From: Chloroflexota bacterium
Lineage (GTDB): Bacteria; Chloroflexota; Limnocylindria; Limnocylindrales; CSP1-4
Assembly (NCBI GenBank): GCA_021789355.1
Contig: JAJYJR010000102.1
Coordinates: forward strand, 1 to 11,533
Reading direction: 5' to 3'
Length of the DNA: 11,533 nt
The notes under the pieces are model-generated. The model ran no database searches and was not told where the DNA came from. It worked only from the letters and a program-made list of their open reading frames with translations. The translations under genes were made by a program, and so were the position numbers. Shown here piece after piece: positions 1 to 6,001 of the stretch. Numbering within the stretch: position 1 is the first letter of the stretch; each line of letters begins with the position of its first letter.

Positions 1-193
1 CCGGGCCCACGACGCGCTGAGGGGGCACGACCGACACCCCGGTCGATACCGGCCGTCACGCGCCCGCACCGGCCAGAACGACCTACCCGTCAGGGCGGCC
101 CGCTCTCCGTGTGGCCGGGCCGGAGTGGGCCATTCGGCAGGTTGGCTCGAGCGGCCGCGCCCGGACAATTGGCGGGTTCAGCGTCCCGCACGG

Positions 194-199
194 CAGAAT
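194..199 (+). promoter_or_regulatory. Candidate leaderless -10 box for the 170-aa gene
   Basis: CAGAAT (4 of 6 matches to TATAAT) ends 7 bases before the ATG at 207, placing the expected transcription start at or next to the A of the start codon. No Shine-Dalgarno sequence precedes this ATG. A TTGGCG at 169-174 could be a poor -35 with a 19-base spacer. Weak on its own; it fits the same pattern at other genes in the window. Confidence 0.25.
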
Positions 200-206
200 C
201 CCCCGC

Positions 207-719
207 ATGTCCGCATCGCTTCCAACGCCCGACGCCACCGAGCACGCCGTCCACCTGCGGCTCGTCCAGCCGTGGACCGGCGATCTTGCCCGCGCCCGCC
301 ACTCGCTCGAGAATGGCACGGGCGACTGGCTCGGGAACCGCCTCGCCGGACCGGCCGACCGGCAGGACGTGCGGCGCTACGAGAGCGACCTGGTCCTGCC
401 GATGCGCGAGCAAGCCCGCCACATGGTGCTGCGGAAGGCGGCGCTGGTGGATCTCGGCCCCACGGAGACCGTCCCCGGCGGGTTCGCCGTCGAGGTGAGC
501 TGGCGCTCCGCGAGCCTGGCGCCGCTCTTCCCGGTCTTCGTCGGCACCCTGACCGTGATGGAGCACGAACTGGTGCTGGAGGGCTACTACGCGCCGCCCG
601 GAGGCGAGATCGGCGTGATCCTGGACCGGGCGCTCCTCAATATCGCGGGGCGTGGCACGGCGCGGTGGTTCCTCGGCAGGGTCGCCGCGGCGTTCGACGC
701 CACCCCGCAGGCGGGCTGA
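207..719 (+). CDS. Conserved-type protein of unknown function (170 aa)
   Basis: I do not recognise a named function. The protein is soluble, with no signal peptide or membrane segment. Its C-terminal half holds a compact conserved-looking block: FRKAAL-like 'VLRKAALVDLGP' (residues 74-85), a beta-rich stretch with 'LAPLFPVFVGTL' (104-115), 'LEGYYAPPGGEIG' (124-136) and an amphipathic end 'DRALLNIAGRGTARWFLGRV' (140-159). This strand/strand/long C-terminal helix pattern resembles SRPBCC (START-like) ligand-binding domains, but that is inference from pattern only. I chose the ATG at 207: upstream in-frame codons are low-complexity and Arg/Pro-rich, and a CAGAAT box lies 7 bases before it, fitting a leaderless start; an in-frame start at 111 is the alternative. 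The gene stands alone and converges on aceE, with a 44-base gap holding a GC-rich imperfect dyad (CGGCCC-T-GGGCCG, 751-763). Confidence 0.75.
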   Translation: MSASLPTPDATEHAVHLRLVQPWTGDLARARHSLENGTGDWLGNRLAGPADRQDVRRYESDLVLPMREQARHMVLRKAALVDLGPTETVPGGFAVEVSWRSASLAPLFPVFVGTLTVMEHELVLEGYYAPPGGEIGVILDRALLNIAGRGTARWFLGRVAAAFDATPQAG

Positions 720-763
720 TCCGGGCCCGGGCCGCTCCGGCCTCAGCCGTCGGCCCTGGGCCG

Positions 764-3466
764 TCAGCCCTGCGCGGCCAGGGAGAACGGCCGGTCCGCC
801 TCGACCCCCAGCTCGGCGATCGCCGCCGCCACCTGGCCGCGCTCGATGCGGTCCCCCTCGGCGAGCGCGGCGAGCGTCGCCACCGCGATGTGCTCCGGGT
901 CGATCTCGAAGAACCGCCGGAGGGCCTCGCGCGTGTCGCTGCGACCGAACCCGTCGGTCCCCAGCGAGACCCACGTGCCCGGGATCCAGCGTGCGACCTG
1001 GTCCGGGACCGCGGCCACGTAGTCGGTGGCGGCCACGATGGGCCCTGCGGCCCCGGCCTCCGAGAGCGCGGCCGTCACGAACGGGACGCGCCGGGGCTCG
1101 CCGGGATGCAGCCGGTTCCAGTGCTCCACGCCCAGCGCCTCGACCCGCAGCTGCTGGTACGACGTCGCGCTCCAGACCTCGGCGGCGACGCCGTAGCGCT
1201 CCGCGAGCAGCTCCTGTGCACGGAGGACCTGCTGCATGATCGATCCGCTGCCGATGAGGGTCGCGCGCGCCCGCGGCCTGCCCTCGAGGGCAGGGGCGGC
1301 CCGGAACCGGTACAGGCCCCGGACGATCCCGTCGGCTGCCCCGTCGGGCATCTCCGGCATCACGTAGTTCTCGTTGTAGAGCGTGATGTAGTAGCTCGTG
1401 TCGTCGCCGCCCAGCATCCGCTCGATCCCGGTGCGGACGATCTCGGCCGTCTCGTATGCGAACGCCGGATCGTAGGCACGGATGGCCGGGTAAGCCGACG
1501 CGACGAGGAGGCTCTGGCCATCGTCGTGCTGCAGCCCCTCGCCATGGAGTGTCGTGCGACCCGCGGTCGCGCCCATCAGGAAGCCACGGCCGCGCACGTC
1601 GCCGAGCGCCCAGAACTGGTCGCCGGTCCGCTGAAAGCCGAACATCGAGTAGAAGATGTAGAAGGGCAGCATCGGCTCGCCGTGGGTCGCGTAGCTGGTC
1701 GCCGCGGCCTGGAACGAGGCGCTCGACCCGGCCTCGGTGATCCCCTCCTCCAGGACCTGCCCGTCGGTCGCCTCGCGGTACGACAGGACGAGGTTGGAGT
1801 CCACCGGCTCGTACCGCTGGCCGTGGGCGGCGTAGATGCCGACCTCCTTGAACAGCGGGTCCATGCCGAAGGTCCGGGCCTCGTCAGGGACGATGGGGAC
1901 CACGCGCTGGCCGGCCGCCCGATCGCGGACCAGGTTGCGCAGCAGCTTGGCGAACGCCATGGTGGTGGAGACGGCCTGCCCCCCCGACCCCGTGCGGAAC
2001 TCCGCGTAGGCGGCGTCGCCCGGCGCCTCCACGCGCTTCGCCACCACCACGCGGCGTGGCAGCGGCCCGCCGAGCGCGCGCCGGCGCTCCTGCAGGTACC
2101 GGATCTCGGGCGCGTCGGCGCCCGGATGGTAGTAGGGCGCGTCCTTGAGCTTCGCGTCGGGGATGGGCAGCTCCAGGCGGTCGCGGAAGACGCGCAGCTC
2201 CGCCTCGGAGAGCTTCTTGGCCTGGTGGGTGATGTTGCGCGCCTCGACGCCCGGCCCGAGCGTCCAGCCCTTGACCGTCTTGGCGAGGATGACGGTGGGC
2301 GCGCCGCGGTGCGCCAGCGCGGCCGAGTAGGCGGCGAACACCTTCCGATAGTCGTGGCCGCCCCGGCGCAGCCGCTGGAGCTCGTCGTCCGACTTGTCGG
2401 CCACCATCGCCTGCAGGCGCGGCTCTCCGCCGAAGAAATGCTCGCGGATGTACGCACCCGATTCCACGGAGTACTTCTGGAACTCGCCGTCGAGCGTCTC
2501 GTTCATGCGATGCACGAGCACGCCATCCACGTCGCGCGCGAGGAGCTCGTCCCACTCGCGGCCCCAGACGACCTTGATGACGTTCCAGCCCGCCCCGCGG
2601 AAGAGGCCCTCCAGCTCCTGGATGATCTTGCCGTTGCCCCGCACCGGGCCGTCGAGCCGCTGGAGGTTGCAGTTCACCACGAAGGTGAGGTTGTCCAGCC
2701 CGTCGCGGCCGGCGAGGCCGAGCGCAGCGATCGCCTCCGGCTCGTCCATCTCGCCGTCGCCGAGGAAGGCCCAGACGTGGTTGGGGCTGGTGTCCTTGAT
2801 GCCGCGTGCCTGGAGGTAGCGGTTGAAGCGGGCCTGGTAGACCGCGGCCAGGGGCCCGAGCCCCATCGACACGGTCGGGAACTCCCAGAATTCCGGCATC
2901 AGGCGCGGGTGCGGGTACGAGCTCAAGCCCTCCCCGGGAACCACCTCGCGGCGGAAGTGATCCAGCTGACCCTCGGAGAGCCGCCCTTCCAGGAAGGCGC
3001 GGGCGTAGATGCCCGGCGCGGCATGACCCTGCACGAAGATCTGGTCGCCCATACCCGGGGCGTCCTTGCCGTGGAAGAAGTGGTTGAACCCGACCTCGTA
3101 CAGCGTCGCGGCGGATGCGTACGTGGCGAGGTGGCCACCGATCCCCGCGGTCAGGTTGTTCGCCCGAAGCACCATCGCCACCGCGTTCCAGCGGACCATG
3201 CGGCGGATACGGTGCTCCATCCACTCGTCACCCGGGAACGGGGGCTCCTGCTCGGGCGAGATCGTGTTGATGTAGCGGGTCTGGGTGAGCGGCGGCAGCC
3301 CGATGTCCAGCTGCCGGGCACGCTTCAGGAGCCGGTAGAGGATGAACTGGGCCCGGTCGGCGCCGGCCGTGCGCGCAACGGAGTCGAGCGCGTCGATCCA
3401 ATCGAGGGTTTCCTGTGGGTCGCTGTCGGGGAGCTGGCGCTTGAAGTCGCCGTAGGCATCGAACAT
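764..3466 (-). CDS. aceE: Pyruvate dehydrogenase E1 component, homodimeric AceE type (900 aa)
   Basis: Thiamine-diphosphate-dependent E1 of the cytosolic pyruvate dehydrogenase complex: decarboxylates pyruvate and reductively acetylates the lipoyl group of E2. It is full length (900 aa against 887 in E. coli). Visible family landmarks: GHLATYASAATLYEVGFNHFF (residues 111-131, H112 matching E. coli H106); QGHAAPGIYARAFLEGRL (146-163, H148 matching H142); the ThDP/Mg motif GDGEMDEPEA (237-246) ending in NCNLQRLDGPVRGNGK (265-280); the mobile inner-loop region with H414 (matching H407); the activating glutamate in LEEGI (E574); GEGLQHDDG with H647 (matching H640); and the C-terminal GTDGFGRSDTREALR (836-850). 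All key residues are present. I chose the ATG at 3466 because upstream in-frame sequence overlaps marR in another frame; the Shine-Dalgarno is weak, consistent with expression from the marR transcript 43 bases upstream. No E2 or E3 gene is in the window. Confidence 0.97.
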   Translation of the reverse strand: MFDAYGDFKRQLPDSDPQETLDWIDALDSVARTAGADRAQFILYRLLKRARQLDIGLPPLTQTRYINTISPEQEPPFPGDEWMEHRIRRMVRWNAVAMVLRANNLTAGIGGHLATYASAATLYEVGFNHFFHGKDAPGMGDQIFVQGHAAPGIYARAFLEGRLSEGQLDHFRREVVPGEGLSSYPHPRLMPEFWEFPTVSMGLGPLAAVYQARFNRYLQARGIKDTSPNHVWAFLGDGEMDEPEAIAALGLAGRDGLDNLTFVVNCNLQRLDGPVRGNGKIIQELEGLFRGAGWNVIKVVWGREWDELLARDVDGVLVHRMNETLDGEFQKYSVESGAYIREHFFGGEPRLQAMVADKSDDELQRLRRGGHDYRKVFAAYSAALAHRGAPTVILAKTVKGWTLGPGVEARNITHQAKKLSEAELRVFRDRLELPIPDAKLKDAPYYHPGADAPEIRYLQERRRALGGPLPRRVVVAKRVEAPGDAAYAEFRTGSGGQAVSTTMAFAKLLRNLVRDRAAGQRVVPIVPDEARTFGMDPLFKEVGIYAAHGQRYEPVDSNLVLSYREATDGQVLEEGITEAGSSASFQAAATSYATHGEPMLPFYIFYSMFGFQRTGDQFWALGDVRGRGFLMGATAGRTTLHGEGLQHDDGQSLLVASAYPAIRAYDPAFAYETAEIVRTGIERMLGGDDTSYYITLYNENYVMPEMPDGAADGIVRGLYRFRAAPALEGRPRARATLIGSGSIMQQVLRAQELLAERYGVAAEVWSATSYQQLRVEALGVEHWNRLHPGEPRRVPFVTAALSEAGAAGPIVAATDYVAAVPDQVARWIPGTWVSLGTDGFGRSDTREALRRFFEIDPEHIAVATLAALAEGDRIERGQVAAAIAELGVEADRPFSLAAQG

Positions 3467-3509
3467 CTCGGACGCATGGTAGAGCGGACTCGCCGTGGGC
3501 GCCGCCGGC

Positions 3510-4100
3510 TCAATCGGGGCCTTCGCCCCCCCGATCGGAACCTGCGGCGGCCCGCGTGCAGCCCGCCGCCAGCCGCTCGGACAGCGTCGCCAGCTGGTCG
3601 AGCTCGGCCGGACGGAGCAGGTCGGCGAAGTGCCGGCGGACGCCGTCGAGATGGACCGGCGTCGCGCCGCGGAGTCGGGCCAGCCCGGCGTCGGTGAGCG
3701 CCGCAAACGCCCCGCGCGCGTCGGACGTGCAGGTCGCGCGCCGGACCAGTCCCTCGACCTCGAGACGGTCCACCAGGCGCGTCACGCCGCTGCGACTCAG
3801 CAGCACACGTTCGGCGAGCTCGTGCATCCGCAGGCGCCCTGAGGGGGCGCAGGCCAGCTGGACCAGCACGTCGTAGTGCGCCAGCGGCAGGTCGGCCTGG
3901 GCGGCCAGCTCGGCCTCGAGGCGGCGCGTGACGACCGCATGCGCCTCCAGGAAGGCGCGCCACGCCCGCATTTCCCCGGGACCGAGCGCCTGGTCACCGG
4001 TCGCCGCCGGGGCCGGACCTGCGGTGCTCCCGGCTCGAGCCTGTTCGTCGGCGACCGCGCCGTCGCTCGTCGACCCGGCGTCGACCCCTGTGTGTCCCAT
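3510..4100 (-). CDS. MarR-family winged-helix transcriptional regulator (196 aa)
   Basis: Dimeric DNA-binding regulator. Residues 1-40 are a low-complexity Ala/Gly/Asp-rich extension not usual in the family. The MarR fold follows: dimerisation helix 44-68, 'LPLAHYDVLVQLA' (71-83), the helix-turn-helix RLRMHELAERVLLSRSGVTRLVDRLEVEGLV (89-119, recognition helix around SRSGVTRLVDRL), and the wing with the family signature D127-A-R129-GAFAALT136. Cysteines occur at 84, 124 and 181, but no OhrR-type N-terminal redox cysteine can be assigned. I chose the ATG at 4100 because GGAG (4110-4113) lies 9 bases before it; a GTG at 4115 would add 5 residues. The gene precedes aceE by 43 bases on the same strand and diverges from the YceI gene, across a region with two matching inverted repeats. 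Autoregulation and control of both neighbours are inference; the ligand is unknown. Confidence 0.92.
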   Translation of the reverse strand: MGHTGVDAGSTSDGAVADEQARAGSTAGPAPAATGDQALGPGEMRAWRAFLEAHAVVTRRLEAELAAQADLPLAHYDVLVQLACAPSGRLRMHELAERVLLSRSGVTRLVDRLEVEGLVRRATCTSDARGAFAALTDAGLARLRGATPVHLDGVRRHFADLLRPAELDQLATLSERLAAGCTRAAAGSDRGGEGPD

Positions 4101-4109
4101 GTCGCCTAT

Positions 4110-4113
4110 CTCC
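4110..4113 (-). promoter_or_regulatory. Ribosome binding site of the MarR gene
   Basis: GGAG on the minus strand (within GTGGAGATAGG), 9 bases from the ATG at 4100. It favours this ATG over the GTG at 4115, because the Shine-Dalgarno would otherwise lie inside the coding region. Confidence 0.6.
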
Positions 4114-4158
4114 ACCCCCCCGCTTCACGAGCCGACATCATACGCTTCGCGTCGAGGG

Positions 4159-4173
4159 TAGTTGCGTCAGCAA
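4159..4173. promoter_or_regulatory. Inverted-repeat operator candidate 1 (TAGTTGC-N4-GCAA)
   Basis: TAGTTGCGTCAGCAA, with perfect arms TTGC and GCAA around a 4-base centre (4162-4173). It overlaps the predicted -35 element of the yceI promoter and lies just downstream of the marR -10. The arm sequence and spacing match the TTGC-N4-GCAA core of E. coli MarR operator sites (established knowledge); assignment to this MarR protein is inferred from adjacency. Confidence 0.6.
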
Positions 4174-4190
4174 TCATTATGGCATATAGT
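4162..4190 (+). promoter_or_regulatory. Candidate promoter of the YceI-family gene
   Basis: -35 TTGCGT (4162-4167), 17-base spacer, -10 TATAGT (4185-4190; 5 of 6 matches). Transcription would start near 4197, giving a leader of about 48 bases that carries the AAGGAG at 4230. The surrounding stretch is visibly more AT-rich than the rest of the window. Both operator candidates overlap this promoter. Confidence 0.5.
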
Positions 4191-4205
4191 TGCCCCCGCA
4201 AGCAA
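4176..4205 (-). promoter_or_regulatory. Candidate promoter of marR-aceE
   Basis: On the minus strand: -35 TTGCTT (4200-4205), 18-base spacer, -10 CATAAT (4176-4181; 5 of 6 matches). It is interleaved with the yceI promoter, so the two directions should compete and be controlled together. A TATGAT at 4137-4142 (minus strand) is an alternative -10, but I see no good -35 for it. Confidence 0.4.
4187..4201. promoter_or_regulatory. Inverted-repeat operator candidate 2 (TAGTTGC-N4-GCAA)
   Basis: TAGTTGCCCCCGCAA, a second copy with the same arms and the same TAG flank, 28 bases downstream of copy 1 (a little under three helical turns, so roughly the same DNA face). It overlaps the end of the yceI -10 and its expected start point, and lies within the marR -10/-35 spacer. 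Occupancy of both sites would be expected to block both divergent promoters. Confidence 0.6.
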
Positions 4206-4229
4206 CCAACGCACCGCCCGCCACACGAC

Positions 4230-4235
4230 AAGGAG
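4230..4235 (+). promoter_or_regulatory. Ribosome binding site of the YceI-family gene
   Basis: AAGGAG with 9 bases to the ATG at 4245. It is the strongest Shine-Dalgarno in the window and fixes this start over the in-frame codons that run back to 3876 through the promoter region. Confidence 0.8.
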
Positions 4236-4244
4236 TCCCACCCA

Positions 4245-4811
4245 ATGGCCACCTGGCAGCTCGATCCCGTCCATTCCTCCGTGCAGTTCTCGGCTCGCCA
4301 CATGATGGTGAGCAACGTGCGCGGCAAGTTCCGTGACTTCACCGTCGATGTCGAGTTCGACCCGGAGCATCCCGAGCAGGGGCGAGTGCGGGCGACCGTC
4401 CAGGCGGCGAGCATTGACACGTCCATGGAGCAGCGCGATGCGCATCTGCGTTCCACGGACTTCCTCGATGCCGAGAAGTACCCGACGCTGGTCTTCGAGG
4501 GCACGCGGGTCGAAGCACATGGCAAGGACAGCTTCCGCCTCCACGGCGACCTCACCATCCGCGGCGAGACGCGGCCGGTCGTGCTTGACGTGGAGTACCT
4601 GGGCGCCGCTCGCAACCTGCAGGGCGGGCTCAGCGCCGGCTTCACCGCGCACACCAGGGTGAGCCGCAAGGACTGGGGACTGACGTGGAACGTCGGCCTC
4701 GAGACCGGCGGCTCGCTGGTGGGCGACGAGGTCCGCGTGGAGGTGGACCTCGAGCTGCTCTCGGCGGCCGCGGAGAAGCCCGCTGCCGAGACTGAGGCGG
4801 GCGCCGCCTGA
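4245..4811 (+). CDS. YceI-family lipocalin-like protein, cytoplasmic form (188 aa)
   Basis: YceI proteins fold as a lipocalin-like beta barrel that binds long polyisoprenoid or other hydrophobic ligands; their precise role is often unknown. The whole domain is present: the N-terminal W4-x-L-D-P-x-H10-S-S-V-x-F signature, the MVSNVRGKFRDF segment (21-32), RDAHLRSTDFLDAEKYPTLVF (64-84, the family's most conserved stretch), LTIRGETRPVVLDVEY (103-118), and a C-terminal strand ending near 172. The last 16 residues are an Ala/Glu-rich tail. No signal peptide is seen, unlike E. coli YceI, so it should act in the cytoplasm. It is divergent from marR and shares that control region. Family-based guesses are isoprenoid/quinone carrying or a stress response; neither is shown here. 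Confidence 0.95.
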   Translation: MATWQLDPVHSSVQFSARHMMVSNVRGKFRDFTVDVEFDPEHPEQGRVRATVQAASIDTSMEQRDAHLRSTDFLDAEKYPTLVFEGTRVEAHGKDSFRLHGDLTIRGETRPVVLDVEYLGAARNLQGGLSAGFTAHTRVSRKDWGLTWNVGLETGGSLVGDEVRVEVDLELLSAAAEKPAAETEAGAA

Positions 4812-4880
4812 CCGCGCCGCAGGCCGCCGGGTGGCGCTTCGAGGACGGGGCGCGCCGGCGCCGCTGATCACCCAGGGGAT

Positions 4881-4911
4881 GGCGACCCGGCCGGGAAATG
4901 GCCGGGTCGCC
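4881..4911 (+). terminator. Perfect 12-bp stem-loop after the YceI gene
   Basis: GGCGACCCGGCC (4881-4892), a 7-base loop GGGAAAT, then GGCCGGGTCGCC (4900-4911): every base of the stem pairs. It lies 70 bases after the stop codon and about 75 bases before ppgK. It has no T-tract, as is common for hairpin terminators in high-GC bacteria, so it may be a terminator or an mRNA-stabilising end. Confidence 0.65.
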
Positions 4912-4972
4912 TGGCGTTCGGCTTCCTCGGGGTCGTGGCCCGCGGCGCTCGATCCCCGGAGCGAGGGACCGC

Positions 4973-4978
4973 TAGACT
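4973..4978 (+). promoter_or_regulatory. Candidate leaderless -10 box for ppgK
   Basis: TAGACT followed by exactly 6 bases and then the ATG at 4985, the geometry expected when transcription starts on the A of ATG. No usable Shine-Dalgarno precedes this ATG: AGGGA at 4964-4968 is 16 bases away. No clear -35 is visible. Confidence 0.4.
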
Positions 4979-4984
4979 GCACCG

Positions 4985-5923
4985 ATGATGGAGGAGGACA
5001 TCGACGACGCGAGGGAGCGCCCCGGGATGGACGATACCGTGCAGTCAGCGCGCGACACGGGGCGGGTGGCGTCCCCTGACGTAGCCGGGCCGTCCGACGA
5101 GCCGCACCCGGGCCGCCCGTTCGGGGTCGGGATCGACGTCGGCGGCACCGGGGTCAAGGCGGCCGTCGTGGATCTGGAGACCGGCTCGCTGGTCTCCGCC
5201 CGGGTGCGCGAGAAGACGCCGTCGCCGTCGACGCCGGAGGCAGTGGCGGAGGCCGTCGCCCGCATCGTCGAGCGGATCGAGGCGTCCGGGCACCGCACCA
5301 CGCAGATGCCTGCCGGCGCCGGACTGCCCGGCGTGGCCAAGGACGGATGGCTGAAGACGGCCGCCAACATCGACCGGAGCTGGCTCGACGTGCGGGCACA
5401 GGACGTGCTCGAGCGGCACCTGCAGCGGCCCGTGCTGATCATCAACGACGCCGACGCGGCCGGCCTGGCCGAGATGCGCTACGGCGCGGGCACCGGGCAG
5501 CACGGCGTGGTGCTGATGCTCACGATCGGGACCGGCATCGGGAGCGCCCTGTTCGTCGATGGCCGCCTGGTCCCCAACACCGAATTCGGGCACCTCGAGT
5601 ACCACCGCCGCGACGCGGAGACCCTGGTGAGCGGCGCCGCCCGCGAACGGCGCAAGCTCGGCTGGAAGGCCTGGGCGAAGGAGTTCGACGGCTACCTGGA
5701 CCGCGTGTACCGCTACTTCTCCCCGGATCTGATGATCCTCGGCGGTGGCGTCAGCAAGGAGACCGGCCGGTATCTCCAGTACCTCACCCCGCGTGGACCG
5801 CTGAAGGTCGCGCGCCTGCTCAACTCCGCCGGCATCGTGGGTGCGGCGCTCGCAGCGGCGGAGGCCGGAGGGTATCGGCCACCGGTCTCGGCCGGCGCGG
5901 ACGAGATCGTCGCCGCGGGCTGA
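4985..5923 (+). CDS. ppgK: Polyphosphate--glucose phosphotransferase (ROK family, 312 aa)
   Basis: Phosphorylates glucose to glucose-6-phosphate with inorganic polyphosphate (often also ATP) in the cytoplasm. Features seen: phosphate-binding loop GIDVGGTGVKAAVVDLETG (49-67), LPGVAKDGWLKTAANID (114-130), catalytic aspartate D155 in INDADAAGLAE, LTIGTGIGSALF (179-190), PNTEFGHLEY (197-206, in place of the zinc-bearing motif of typical ROK repressors/kinases), SPDLMILGGGVSK (246-258) and a C-terminal NSAGIVGAALAA (280-291). The combination of PNTEFGHLE and NxAGIVGAA is characteristic of PpgK rather than of ATP-only ROK glucokinases. Residues 1-45 are an acidic, probably disordered extension. Start choice: 4985 has a leaderless-type box (4973-4978); the in-frame ATG at 5027 has GAGGGAG 9 bases upstream and would remove 14 residues. 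It is followed by the convergent ATPase gene. Confidence 0.94.
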   Translation: MMEEDIDDARERPGMDDTVQSARDTGRVASPDVAGPSDEPHPGRPFGVGIDVGGTGVKAAVVDLETGSLVSARVREKTPSPSTPEAVAEAVARIVERIEASGHRTTQMPAGAGLPGVAKDGWLKTAANIDRSWLDVRAQDVLERHLQRPVLIINDADAAGLAEMRYGAGTGQHGVVLMLTIGTGIGSALFVDGRLVPNTEFGHLEYHRRDAETLVSGAARERRKLGWKAWAKEFDGYLDRVYRYFSPDLMILGGGVSKETGRYLQYLTPRGPLKVARLLNSAGIVGAALAAAEAGGYRPPVSAGADEIVAAG

Positions 5924-5973
5924 CCCGGAGCCTGGCGCCCGGCGGGTCGCCGCGGGCCGGCTCGCGCTCCGGG
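5924..5973. terminator. Possible bidirectional terminator between ppgK and the ATPase gene
   Basis: CCCGGAGC (5924-5931) pairs perfectly with GCTCCGGG (5966-5973), with 34 bases between the arms that can themselves fold in part. It begins directly after the ppgK stop and lies 28 bases past the ATPase stop, where two converging transcripts should end. The loop is long and there is no T-tract; chance pairing in such GC-rich DNA is possible. Confidence 0.3.
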
Positions 5974-6001
5974 GGTCGGGCGGTCGCTGCGGCCGGTCGG
6001 C

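Noticed and set aside
1..206. Possible gene fragment at the left edge, including a minus-strand GTG at 57-59 reading VTAGIDRG off the edge
   Set aside because: Only about 20 codons are available, with no ribosome binding site or recognisable motif; plus-strand frames here are Arg/Pro-rich and look non-coding.
720..763. Terminator between the 170-aa gene and aceE
   Set aside because: Only a 13-base near-palindrome with a one-base centre (751-763) and a CCGGGCCCGG; no stem with a proper loop or T-tract, so chance in GC-rich DNA is likely.
125..3697. Very long plus-strand open frame (1190 codons) across aceE
   Set aside because: It is antisense to aceE, which has full family identity. Its Arg/Pro/Ala-rich translation has no domain; long antisense frames are expected in GC-rich genes.
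3467..3706. Upstream extension of aceE to 3706
   Set aside because: It overlaps the MarR gene in another frame and reads as Arg/Ser/Pro-rich sequence; AceE homology begins just after the ATG at 3466.
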